A DNA stretch of 52,668 bases from Deltaproteobacteria bacterium (lineage in GTDB: Bacteria > Desulfobacterota > DSM-4660 > Desulfatiglandales > HGW-15), in the NCBI GenBank assembly GCA_020060215.1, contig JAGVAP010000086.1, forward strand, positions 1-52,668, given 5' to 3'. Made by a program: the position numbers and the translations under genes. Positions 1 through 8,556 of the stretch are shown here, in pieces. Every line of letters begins with the position of its first letter. Positions within the stretch are counted from its first letter, which is position 1. Under the pieces are notes generated by a model. That model made no database searches. It worked only from the letters and a program-made list of their open reading frames with translations, and was not told the origin of the DNA.

Positions 1-18
1 CCCCCCCCCCCCCCCCCC
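1..18. other. Poly-C run at window edge
   Basis: Eighteen consecutive C residues open the window and are followed by ordinary sequence. A homopolymer of this length exactly at the edge is more likely an assembly or gap-filling artefact than biology. No gene was recognised from 19 to 288. Confidence 0.6.
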
Positions 19-288
19 ATAAGGAGTAAGTTGAGATCCTTCCCCGCACGGCCTTGGGCTCCATGCCGGATCGGCGTCTTTCGCGCTATATTCGTCTTTT
101 CTTCTGTTTACCGGCAGCGTCGCGATGAAAGGGTAGAACCTTTTCCGGTGAGAATCGCTTTTCTGGCCAAACACCTTGCAAGAACGCAGAGGAGTGGAGG
201 TAGAGTTCTCGTGAATGTATGGCGGAAGCCCCCCGAGGTGGTCACAGCCTACAAGACGAGCAGTCGAGAAGTACTGGAGGTCTCACGG

Positions 289-492
289 ATGAGAGTGTCT
301 TATGATCCGCGGACAGATACCCTGACCGTTATCTTCAGGGAGGATGCGCAGATTTCTGAGAGCGACGAGGACAAGCCCGGCACGATTCTCGACTACGACC
401 GGGAAGGCAATCTTGTTTCTCTGGAGATACTCGATGCATCCAAGCGTGTCACCCGGACCCGAAGGATCGAATTCGAAACAACAAGGACCTGA
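289..492 (+). CDS. DUF2283 family small protein
   Basis: Encodes 67 residues beginning MRVSYDPRTDTLTV, then an acidic stretch, a GTILDYD segment and NLVSLEILDASK. This is the layout of DUF2283 proteins, small beta-rich proteins of unknown function that often occur near toxin-antitoxin or mobile genes. The open frame extends upstream to about position 31, but the ATG at 289 is chosen because a GGAGG lies 8 bases before it and the family fold starts here; the upstream residues look non-coding. The gene points toward the convergent kinase gene, whose stop lies about 24 bases beyond. No function is assigned. Confidence 0.75.
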   Translation: MRVSYDPRTDTLTVIFREDAQISESDEDKPGTILDYDREGNLVSLEILDASKRVTRTRRIEFETTRT

Positions 493-515
493 ACGACCTG
501 GAGCAACTGCCATAA

Positions 516-2084
516 TCACTGCCTCGCCGGCAAGGTCACAATGAATGTTGATCCCTTTCCGGGCGTGCTCCTGGCGGTAATCTTCCCTCCGTGACGCTCC
601 ACGATCTTCCTGCAGATGGCAAGGCCGATGCCGGTCCCCTCGTAGGGACTGCCGTTGCCGTGGAGCCTCTGGAAGGGAGCGAATATCTTCTCGAGATATT
701 GCTCATCGAAACCGATGCCGTTGTCTTCCACGCAGATGAGGCAATTCTCCTTTTGGCAACGCGCTGTAACTTTGACGAACGGCTTTTCATTTTCTTTATG
801 GAACTTAAGACCGTTTGCGATGAGGTTCTGGAATAACATATGCATCTGGGTAGGGTCGGCTTGAACGATGGGAAGGTCTTCCGTTTCGACACGTCCTCCA
901 CTCTGGTGAATTCTCACCTCCAAGTCGGCGAGGACCTCCTTAACGACGTCGTTGAGCTTTACTTCCACAAAAGACTGCGCCTTTGTGTCGAGCCGGGAAT
1001 AATCCAGAAGGGAGGTGATGAGGGATTGCATTCGTCCGGTAGCCGACAGCATCCGTTCGACGTATTCTCTCCCGTTTCCTCCAAGCGCATCCCCATACTT
1101 GCTCTGAAGGACGCTCCCGAACACGCTTACTTTTCGCAGGGGCTCCTGAAGGTCGTGAGAGGCGATGGAGGCAAAGTCCTGCAGGGCCTGGTTGCTCTCC
1201 TGGAGCGCTTTGGTCCTCTCCCGCACCTTTGCTTCCAGCTCGTCATGCGCCTTTGCCAGCGCTTTGCGCTGCTCGATGAGTTCTGCGGTCTGTGAGCGCA
1301 GCCGTTCATTGGCCGCAGAGAGATCGGCGGCATAGCTTTCTTTCTCTTTGAAAAGCCTCTCCCGCTCTTGGGCGTCGTGTTTTCTCCGGGATATGTCCTG
1401 CATCACTCCCAGGAGCGCGCGTTCTCCGCACCAGGAGATGACACTCATATGAAGCTCGAGCCATATCCTTTCTCCTTTGCCTCGTATGGACAACTCGCAC
1501 GGACCGAGAATGCCTTCTTCGTTCATCACCTTGCTGCAATACGCCCTGACATCTTCACGGCTTTCCGGATTGAAACGATCCAGAAACGCGGCCGACTCCA
1601 GCTCCTGGTCCGACATGTCCAGAATGCGCCGGAGCGAGCGGTTGGCGTAGACTATGCGGTCGTTGTGAAGGATGAAGATGCCAAGGGGGCTTTGTTCCGC
1701 AAGGGCATAGTACCTCTCCTCCGACTCGACCGAATACCTTCTCGCCCGCAGGAGGATCTCCACACGTGCGTGAAGCTCGATCTTTTCGATTGGGATAAGT
1801 ATGAGGTCGTCCACGGTCTTCCAAAGGTGGCGGGTGGCCACGCCGACGTCCTGTCGCGGTGTTACGAGCAGGATGGGAAGAAAAGCGGGGTCTTCCTTTT
1901 TCTTCCTGTCCTGTATAAGTCGGCAGGAGCGGTCGAGCGCCGGTCCGTCGACAATGCACAGATCGAAGCCGACCTCCAGCGACTCCTCGCCTTCGGCAAA
2001 TGCGACATGGTACCTTTTCCCAAGCCATTCCCCCAAGAGCCTGCTGTTCTCCTTCTGGTCCATCAGGATGAGCACTCGTTTCAC
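516..2084 (-). CDS. Receiver-like/PAS hybrid sensor histidine kinase
   Basis: Encodes 522 residues. Residues 1-120 form a receiver-like fold with the probable phospho-aspartate in CIVDGP. Residues about 125-240 are a PAS domain (YYALAEQSPLGIF...), followed by a coiled coil. HisKA has its phospho-histidine in SHDLQEPLRK near residue 309. HATPase_c shows the N box NLIANGLKF (about 420), DNGIGF (about 455) and GTGIGLAI (about 485). There are no membrane segments, so it should be cytoplasmic. A GTG start is used, with GGAGG about 9 bases upstream, and the gene lies 4 bases after the receiver gene. It is probably co-transcribed with the receiver and the KaiC-like ATPase. The signal is unknown. Part of its catalytic domain is nearly identical in DNA to the second kinase at 4568-5710. 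Confidence 0.9.
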   Translation of the reverse strand: MKRVLILMDQKENSRLLGEWLGKRYHVAFAEGEESLEVGFDLCIVDGPALDRSCRLIQDRKKKEDPAFLPILLVTPRQDVGVATRHLWKTVDDLILIPIEKIELHARVEILLRARRYSVESEERYYALAEQSPLGIFILHNDRIVYANRSLRRILDMSDQELESAAFLDRFNPESREDVRAYCSKVMNEEGILGPCELSIRGKGERIWLELHMSVISWCGERALLGVMQDISRRKHDAQERERLFKEKESYAADLSAANERLRSQTAELIEQRKALAKAHDELEAKVRERTKALQESNQALQDFASIASHDLQEPLRKVSVFGSVLQSKYGDALGGNGREYVERMLSATGRMQSLITSLLDYSRLDTKAQSFVEVKLNDVVKEVLADLEVRIHQSGGRVETEDLPIVQADPTQMHMLFQNLIANGLKFHKENEKPFVKVTARCQKENCLICVEDNGIGFDEQYLEKIFAPFQRLHGNGSPYEGTGIGLAICRKIVERHGGKITARSTPGKGSTFIVTLPARQ

Positions 2085-2088
2085 TGCC

Positions 2089-2469
2089 CTAGGCCTCCAG
2101 AAGATGTCGGATCAGCCCCGCGAGCTCCCTGGTGGCAAGGGGTTTGACGAGAACGCCGCTTGCGCCGCGGCTGATGCTGTCCTGCCGGATGGCGGTGCTC
2201 TGCTGAGGGGAGATGATGAGGAAAGGAACCGCCGACCTTCGCATTCTCTCACAGCTTTCCCAGATGGAGCGGTCGAAACCGGCAAGGTCGATCAGCGCAA
2301 GGTCCGGCGCCGGTCCGGCGTCAAGGATCCGGTCGATCTCCTCCGCGCCATCCACGCCGGTGGCCCCATAGCCTTGTCTTTCCAGAAAATCGACGAGCAG
2401 CTCCCTGTTTCGCCGGTTGCGCTCTACCACCAGGATCATGCGCTTTCTACTCTCCATCTCGACCCCCAT
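2089..2469 (-). CDS. Stand-alone response regulator receiver protein
   Basis: Up to 126 residues, a single receiver domain without an output domain. The beta-1 motif is ILVVERN, where most receivers have a DD or ED acidic pair, so Mg2+ binding may be altered. The phospho-acceptor is probably the D of ALIDLAGFD, and the conserved lysine is in LVKPL. The frame overlaps the end of the KaiC-like gene by 23 bases and ends 4 bases before the kinase, which implies translational coupling. The start is uncertain: in-frame ATGs at 2469, 2457 and 2439 are possible, and the last has GGAGAG 10 bases upstream. It probably relays phosphate between the kinase and the KaiC-like ATPase; this is inferred from gene order. 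Confidence 0.8.
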   Translation of the reverse strand: MGVEMESRKRMILVVERNRRNRELLVDFLERQGYGATGVDGAEEIDRILDAGPAPDLALIDLAGFDRSIWESCERMRRSAVPFLIISPQQSTAIRQDSISRGASGVLVKPLATRELAGLIRHLLEA

Positions 2470-3916
2470 CCCTGATGCTCGTCCACTCAGGCGTTCCGGT
2501 CAGAATGCCTCGCAAGTTCCTCAAGGGTTTTCCAACCTTGATTCCATACTGGGTGATTGCGAATTCACGCAAAGCCTTCTCAAAGTCGGTAAGTCTCTTT
2601 TTCAGCACGCCGATCGTCTTGTGAATCTCGCCGTGCATCTCAAGGTAGTGCAGGAAAACGATATTATCGGCGATATAACTGATGCCTATGTCCGACACCC
2701 TGAACTCCCCGCCCGTTATGGACTCCACCTCATTGGTGAGGAGGACCGTCACTCCCATGTTCACCAGGTACTTGGTCAAGGCGTAGAGGCGGCTTTCCAG
2801 GTCCTCTCCTTTCATCGCTAGCTTGTAGCCGGAGACGCTGTCGATCATAACGATGCGCGTCTTCTTCTCCTCGACTTCCCGCCGGACCATGTCCGCAAAC
2901 TCATCGGGTGTGAGCAGAAGGGGAACGACCTTTTCTACAAAAAGGGTACCGTTCTTCACCATGGTGAGGGCCGGGATTCTTATGGATTCGCAGCGGTGCA
3001 GGAGTGTCTCGAGGCTTTCCTCGAAAATATAGACGACCGATCTCTCTCCCCTGCCCGCAGCCTCTTTCATAAATTGGAGCCCGAGGGTGCTCTTGCCCAC
3101 GCCGCTCGGTCCTGTAATCATGGTGGCCGTCCCCCGCTCAATGCCCCCGTGCAAGAGTTCGTCGATGTCCGGGACTCCGGACGAGATGGTTTCGGGGTTG
3201 AACTCCGCGCGATGCGCACCCGGAACGAGTCTCGGGAACACCTCCATTCCCCTTCCGGTAAGGACCATTGAATGCTCTCCCTGGCAATAGGACGAGCCAC
3301 GGAATTTGGTGACGCTGAGCCCCATGCCTCTCTGTCCGCCCTGAAGGTTTACGACTCCGTCCGAGAGGAACTGGAGGTCGTCGTCCGGGGCTTCCCGGCT
3401 CCCCTCCGACGTGGTCACCACCGTGGCGCCTTGAGACGTGATGAAGCGCAAAAAGGAGAGAACCTGCTTGCGGAACTGGAATGCATCGCTCGACAAATAG
3501 CGAAACTGGGTCATGGAATCGATGAAGACGCGGCTCGGTCTCAGCTCTTCAATGACCTCGACGATTTTCTTGGTAGTGGGCTCCCGTTCCACCTCGGCAG
3601 GGGAAAAAATGTCGTAGGACTCCACCTTGGCGAAAAATTCCGGGCCGGGGCTCAGATCGAGAAAAGAGACGTTGGAAAGATCAAAGCCGAGTCGTCGGGC
3701 GTTTTCCCGCACCAGAGACTCAGGTTCACCGAGGCTGATGAAGAGGACCTTCTCGCCCTGCGTTGTCCCTTCGGTGAGAAAGTGCAGCCCGAAGGTCGTT
3801 TTGCCGCTGCCCGGACCTCCGCGTACGAGATAAGCCCTTTCAGAAACAAGCCCACCGTCAAGCACCTCGTCAAGTCCTCTGATACCCGTCGTCAAACGCC
3901 TGAAAGATTCATTCAT
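2447..3916 (-). CDS. KaiC-like double RecA-domain ATPase
   Basis: Encodes 489 residues with two tandem KaiC/RecA ATPase domains. Walker A motifs are GGPGSGKTT (about residues 33-41) and TGPSGVGKST (about 270). Walker B-like strands are RVFIDSM and RIVMIDSV. The length suits two-domain KaiC homologues outside cyanobacteria. A GGAGG lies just before the ATG. There is no kaiA or kaiB nearby; the partners are a receiver and a PAS kinase. Such KaiC-kinase operons are common in Proteobacteria and are thought to act in signalling rather than as a true circadian clock. The autophosphorylation sites of cyanobacterial KaiC could not be checked by eye. Confidence 0.9.
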   Translation of the reverse strand: MNESFRRLTTGIRGLDEVLDGGLVSERAYLVRGGPGSGKTTFGLHFLTEGTTQGEKVLFISLGEPESLVRENARRLGFDLSNVSFLDLSPGPEFFAKVESYDIFSPAEVEREPTTKKIVEVIEELRPSRVFIDSMTQFRYLSSDAFQFRKQVLSFLRFITSQGATVVTTSEGSREAPDDDLQFLSDGVVNLQGGQRGMGLSVTKFRGSSYCQGEHSMVLTGRGMEVFPRLVPGAHRAEFNPETISSGVPDIDELLHGGIERGTATMITGPSGVGKSTLGLQFMKEAAGRGERSVVYIFEESLETLLHRCESIRIPALTMVKNGTLFVEKVVPLLLTPDEFADMVRREVEEKKTRIVMIDSVSGYKLAMKGEDLESRLYALTKYLVNMGVTVLLTNEVESITGGEFRVSDIGISYIADNIVFLHYLEMHGEIHKTIGVLKKRLTDFEKALREFAITQYGIKVGKPLRNLRGILTGTPEWTSIRDGGRDGE

Positions 3917-4567
3917 ACACTTCCTCCAAGATATTGTCAGAAGTTCCTATCTCGTTCAATAGGTCTTTCATGACTGCATTGCCGGAACCCCCAAGGGAGA
4001 TCTCGCGCGGAAAGCCAGCATCCATTTCGGGGAAATCGCCGGGTTTGGTGACAAGGCCGGACACCCCCATAACGGCACAGAAGACTCTGGTCTTCCTCCT
4101 CATTGGAGTAATCCAGACAAAGAGGGGGGTATGTTCTTGAACTCATCGAGTCACCGGTATATTTCCCAAATTATACCAATACCATTTACCTACCGTACCC
4201 GACAATACAGTATTTCCCGGAACGTTTGGATGTGCCGCATCAGGCTGAATAGAGGCGGACAGGGTTCCTCTTGCCCTCCCTGTTCACACCCTCCTTCAGC
4301 AGGACTTGACCTTACAGTTGCAAAATTTTCGAGTAAAAGGCGCCCAAACGCAGTACAGAAGCGCATCCAGTCCTCATGACTCCGTTTCAGGAGTTCACAG
4401 GGAATGGACTCCTGATCAGAGTGTCTTCCGTCATGCCCGAAGTTTTTTGTCGGGCATCCAGGTCTTTTGTATTCTGGATTCCCGCTTAGGGCCTGCGGGA
4501 ATGACGGACCAAAATACTACAAGGTAATACAACAATAGGGTTGACAATCCTGGTCGTCCTTGGGCTA
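3917..4567. other. Gene-poor interval with a palindromic repeat
   Basis: About 650 bases without a convincing gene. A minus-strand frame at 3909-4103 ends inside the KaiC ribosome-binding region but shows no domain and is not called. The only clear structure is the repeat at 4428-4507. Confidence 0.5.
4428..4507. repeat. Palindromic repeat element core, copy 1
   Basis: CCGTCATGCCCGA and TCGGGCATCCAG make the left hairpin; CTGGATTCCCGC and GCGGGAATGACGG make the right one. The outer ends (CCGTCAT, ATGACGG) are also inverted repeats. The same core, diverged, lies at 5685-5756 inside the split kinase. In a minus-strand frame such elements read as PDQVRHDG or VIPVKTGIQ, peptide strings common in spurious annotations of related genomes. 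The copy is intergenic and seems harmless. No target duplication was found. Confidence 0.75.
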
Positions 4568-5710
4568 TCAGAATGGTCGTTGAGCATCGATCAAGGCCGG
4601 AGATTCGTGATCTTTTCCCTGTTGCTGCGGCATGGTGATGATGAAAACGGAGCCCTTTCCCAGGGTGCTCGTGGCGGTAATCTTCCCTCCGTGACGCTCC
4701 ACGATCTTCCTGCAGATGGCAAGGCCGATGCCCGTTCCCGGATATTCGTGCTTCCCGTGGAGGCGCTGGAAGGGCTCGAAGATCTTATCCAGGTACTTCT
4801 CGTCAAAGCCGATCCCGTTGTCCTTCACAAAGATATGATATCCTCCGTCCTTCTCCACACCATACACCTTGACAGCCGTTTTGACCTCCGATCGGTGGTA
4901 CTTGAGTGCGTTGCCAAGAAGATTCTGGAACACTTGCCGCCATTGGTATGGGTCGCCATGGATGATCGGCAAGGAGCCGATTTCCACCACCGCCCCCGTA
5001 TTCTTGATCGAGACCTCCAGGTCCGTGACGACTGTCCGGGCAATGTCTTCAAGCTTCACCGGCACAAAATCATGCGCCTGCGTCTCCACGCGCGAATACT
5101 TGAGCAATGCATCGAGAAGCTCCTGCATCCGGCTTGCCGAACCCGTCATCCGTGAAACATAATCTCTCTCCTGTTCACTGAGGCGGTGTTCGCTTTTTGT
5201 CTTCAGGAGATCTCCGAAGGTCTGAATCTTTCTCAAGGGCTCGCTCAGGTCATGGGAGGCCACATAGGCAAACTCCTGAAGCTCCCGGTTCTTGCGCTCC
5301 AGCTCGGCGGTGCGCTCTTTAACCCTCAATTCCAGTTGATCGTGGGCCTTCCGAAGCGCCTCCTCGGCTCTGATCCGCTCGGTGCATTCCGCCAACGTTA
5401 AAACCAGATCAGACACTCTCCCGGCGGCGTCCTTCACGGGGATCAGGCTCCAATCCCAGTAAGTCATGCCGCGCTCGGGCTGGCTGGAATATTCGAATGG
5501 TTTTGCAGTTATGAAAAAGGGCTCACCCGCCTCCACGACTCTCTGAAAGATCAACTTGTTCTCTTCGTGCGGGTAGAGGTCAAAGTGATTCTTGCCCGGG
5601 AAGAAAGAGGGATCATGTCGGCCCGCGGCGGCATAGGCCCCATTAACCCAGACAAAGTTGACAATCCCGTAAAAAGTCCTGTAGCCGTCATGCCGGACTT
5701 GATCGGGCAT
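4568..5710 (-). pseudogene. Split membrane histidine kinase, C-terminal part
   Basis: Holds the end of a PAS domain (VWVNGAYAAAGRHDP onward; ERGMTYWDWSL), a coiled coil, HisKA (SHDLSEPLRKIQ) and HATPase_c (NLLGNALKYH, DNGIGFDE, GTGIGLAI). The first residues, MPDQVRHDGYRTFYG, are translated from the inserted repeat and are not kinase sequence. The PAS domain lacks its first strand, which lies upstream of the insertion. Excising 130 bp plus one 9-bp duplicate rejoins it to the 5688-7175 part as one 822-residue kinase. Expression of this half as a soluble kinase from within the element is possible but unproven. Confidence 0.85.
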
Positions 5711-5791
5711 CCAGAAAGCCTTGAAAACACTGGATCCCGGTTTTCACCGGGATGACTGAAGAAGCGCATTTTCGACTTTTTACGAACTCGT
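5662..5791. mobile_element. 130-bp MITE-like insertion splitting a kinase gene
   Basis: Flanked by a perfect 9-bp direct repeat, CAAAGTTGA, at 5653-5661 and 5792-5800. The element has inverted ends sharing CGTAAAAAGTC (6 bases in from each side) around the palindromic core at 5685-5756. It encodes no protein, so it must have been moved by a transposase in trans. Deleting the element and one duplicate leaves TTCAACTTTGTCTGG, which restores the PAS-domain frame (RFNFVWVNG). The span then equals exactly 823 codons including the stop. Confidence 0.88.
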
Positions 5792-7175
5792 CAAAGTTGA
5801 ACCGGGAATCGAGGAGTGCGGCCAGGATGTGGGTATGCTCCAAAATCTCCGACATGATCCGGTTGACCTTCGCAAGCTGCGCCTCATTCTCGCGCAATAA
5901 CTCCTCGGCCTCCTTTCTCCGGGAGATATCCCTTATAGATATAGTCGTAATGATCTCTTCAGTCCTGGTCAAGCGCCCCACGACCAGTCGTCGGGCAGAC
6001 AAAGACATTTCGGCGGGGAACGTTTCACCGCTACTCTTCCTGGCCTCCGCCTCGACGACCATCGGCGCCCACGATCGGTCGTCCGGGAGGAGAGACAACC
6101 CTTTCAGCGTCTCTTCAAGGGAGACAACGTCTCGGGGAGACACGATGAGATCGAAGATATCGAACCCGACGGCCTCTTCTTTGGAATATCCGAACAGCCT
6201 TTCGGCAGACCTCGTCCACATGAAAATCCGGTGACGCTCGTCTATCGAGACAATCGCATCGGAGGCCGTTTCGACGAGAAGCTCGTAGTTCCCTTTGCTC
6301 TGTCTCATGAATCGAGCCAAGAGCTCGGGTGCTCCCATTCCTCTCTTTCGAGCTTCCCCGTGCATCAACAGTGCGGCAACCGATAAGTAAATGCTGCTGA
6401 AATACCAGGAGAGACGGCAAAACCAGCTCACCGCATCGCTTAAAACGCCGACGAAAAGCCCGCTGGCGAATCCGATGAGGATCAGCCCGAAACCGAGCCC
6501 GGCCCAGTAGAGGAAAGCCGCCCCCGACCTGTGATAGATAAGCAACATCCAGGCGGCGGAGGTCCCGAGCAAAATGGAGGCTGCTCCGTACAGGACCTGT
6601 CTCAGCAACGTGGGGCCTGAGGGGGTGAAGAAGGCCGGAGTGAGACCCGCCAGCGTCAGGATGGTCACCGCCGCCATGAAACCGATTGCCCCTCCATAGA
6701 TGGCGATCATCAGGGGCACCCGCGATGTTTTCCTTACCGGTGGGGAGCTCCCGGTAGAAACGAACATGAAAACGAGCAGAACCATGGAACCCAGGAGGGC
6801 GCTCGTATTATGGATCGTCGTATTCGCATTCAAACCGCCGACGAACGAAAACCAGGCGGCGAGCATGAGGGCGGTGCCATAGAGCAGCAGGGTGGCGCCG
6901 AAGAGCAGGATTTCCCGCGAGCCCGTTCGTTTAAAACCAACCCCCGCCAAGTACGATATGGCGGCGTAAACCACGAATACGATGAGCGTCTGCAGGATCG
7001 GGAAGAGGAGAGGCGGAAAGAGGCTCGCCCGGATATCGAGAACCGCAAACACCGCTGTCAGGGTCGCGAGCACGGCCAGGGGAAGCAGGGAAAATCGCTT
7101 TAACACCCCGAAGCTTACCCCGAACGCAAGGCTGCCGAAAGGAGCCGGCCGAGCTGCCGGCGAGATGTTCGTCAT
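5688..7175 (-). pseudogene. Split membrane histidine kinase, N-terminal part
   Basis: Residues about 20-290 are strongly hydrophobic with 7-8 predicted membrane helices, an integral-membrane sensor module I cannot assign to a named family. A PAS domain follows (YELLVETASDAIVSIDERHRIFMWTRSAERLFGY; read as two parts around residues 295-330), then RDISRRKEAEELL. A second PAS domain begins at HTHILAALLDSRFNF and is cut there. The last 25 or so residues, including VIPVKTGIQ, come from the inserted repeat. Without the HisKA/HATPase half it cannot signal as a kinase. The upstream 7176-7320 region has no recognised gene. Confidence 0.85.
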
Positions 7176-7887
7176 GACGAGGTCTCTTGTGGCGGGGTCC
7201 GATAACCGTCAGAGGAGGCAAGATCCTGTAAAGCTCCTCAAACCGCCGAACGCACCGAGCAGCTCTCGCGGCGGCCGTCATATTTCCCGCACCGTTCACG
7301 ATCCCTGCTTTGTGGCGCTAGGTATTATCGGACATCCCGCTCTCCCCGGAGGGACCGGCGGAAAGGCGTAAGATCCCTCCGAGCGGTATAAGTTTTTCCG
7401 GGGCGGTAAACCCGGAAGGTCCAAGGCCGAAGAGCGCACTTCATGGTTGCAAGATCACAACCGGGTGTGCCGGTTCGCCAGGGAACCCTGCTCTTTCGCA
7501 AGGGCCTACAGTAAGCACCCTCATCAGAAACCTTGTTCCGGTTCCGGGAACTTGCAGAAGTGTCCGGAATATATACAGTGCGTACCTTAGCGGAACAATA
7601 CTGGATATCCTGTATTTTGCGGGGGACTCCGTCAAATACGGTCAGGTTCAGACGGGTCGCGCCCGACATGACGCCGATGTCGTGGGATCGATCTTGCATG
7701 CGGCAAGCGCCGGTGAAGAGGCAGGTGCCCCATGTCTGACCAATGGAGTAAGGAAGCATCAGACGATGGGGCCGTATGGGGACGACCTCTGCATCAATTT
7801 CACAGAGCTCGATTTGGGGGCGTTGCCGGATCTTCCTGCAAATCTTAACACGATACGCGGGCTTGTGAAGACTCAATCTGGCCGATC
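7176..7887. other. Interval without a recognised gene
   Basis: Several open frames cross this stretch on both strands (for example a minus-strand frame at 7325-7900), but none shows a domain, good ribosome-binding site or plausible composition. It may be decayed coding sequence upstream of the split kinase. Confidence 0.4.
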
Positions 7888-8148
7888 TCAGATCTGGCAA
7901 ATCCGCTCAACGTGGAAAACCTCTCTTTTCAATGCCTTGATGCCCGAGGCGATGCTGGGCAGCGGCATGGAGGAGGTGGTCCAGACGATGACGGGGACCT
8001 CTTTGAGGATGAGATCCCGATGGATTTTCAACAGGGCCTCGCAGCCGCTGATCCTGGGCATGTTCAAATTGAGGGTGATCAGCTGTGGCAAGGGTGCTTC
8101 CGGGGCTCCGTGCCTCCAGACGCCGGTCGGGTTTGTTGACGGGGGCAC
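7888..8148 (-). pseudogene. Decayed response-regulator receiver fragment
   Basis: The frame reads PQLITLNLNMPRISGCEALL, then KEVPVIVWTTSS, closely matching the beta-3 to beta-4 region of receiver domains (usual form LILLDLNMP...SG.EAL and PV.V.TTS). The phospho-aspartate position is N, and the beta-1 acidic pair and the C-terminal KP lysine segment are missing or out of frame. This indicates a remnant. It sits among the signalling genes, so it was probably once a receiver of the same block. Confidence 0.55.
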
Positions 8149-8163
8149 CCATTTTAGATATCA

Positions 8164-8328
8164 ATGAACCCCATGACCAAGGATCAGCTCATCGAAACCA
8201 TTAAGAAGATACTTTCTACCGAGAACGACCTCAGCTTCCTCCTGAAGCTCGAGAAACCCGAACTCGAGACGTTGGTAGCATCCATCAGGGGAAGAATGGA
8301 TCGGGAGATCCAGTATCGGAGAACCTGA
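8164..8328 (+). CDS. Small hypothetical protein (54 aa)
   Basis: Starts MNPMTKDQLIETIKKIL, continues as helical, charged sequence (LSFLLKLEKPELETLVASIR) and stops with TGA at 8326-8328. The composition, with regular Leu/Glu/Lys amphipathic spacing, looks like a real small helical protein. I believe similar small proteins occur near receiver genes in related bacteria, but could not search. The ribosome-binding site is weak; a second ATG three codons in (8173) is an alternative. Function unknown. Confidence 0.5.
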   Translation: MNPMTKDQLIETIKKILSTENDLSFLLKLEKPELETLVASIRGRMDREIQYRRT

Positions 8329-8404
8329 AGGGTATTGAATGGAAGGGGCGAGCGTTTCGGGAGAGGAAGCGTGGCAAAGAATACCCGGACTGCAAACCCC
8401 TAAC

Positions 8405-8556
8405 AGGTGCTGAAAAACTCCTGTTTTGCAGGTTGCTCAAAAACGTCCAGATGCAAGGCGCCCGAAATCCTGAGGAGTGAGGCGTACATATCAGTACGTC
8501 GCAGCGACGAAGGATAAGGGCAACGCCGCAGATGGGCGTTTTTCAGCAACCTGCTA
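8405..8556. repeat. Inverted-repeat element overlapping a stop codon
   Basis: The left arm from 8428 (GCAGGTTGCTCAAAAACG) and the right arm ending at 8554-8556 (CGTTTTTCAGCAACCTGC) are imperfect inverted repeats of about 30 bp. An extra GTGCTGAAAAACTCCTG lies just outside on the left. Between them are GC-rich sequence and GTACGTCGCAGCGACGAAGG. No protein is encoded. The right end supplies the TAG stop of the neighbouring hydrolase gene. It resembles non-autonomous elements scattered in deltaproteobacterial genomes. Confidence 0.7.

Noticed and set aside
3909..4103. 64-residue minus-strand ORF before the KaiC-like gene
   Set aside because: No ribosome-binding site or domain; its end holds the KaiC ribosome-binding site.
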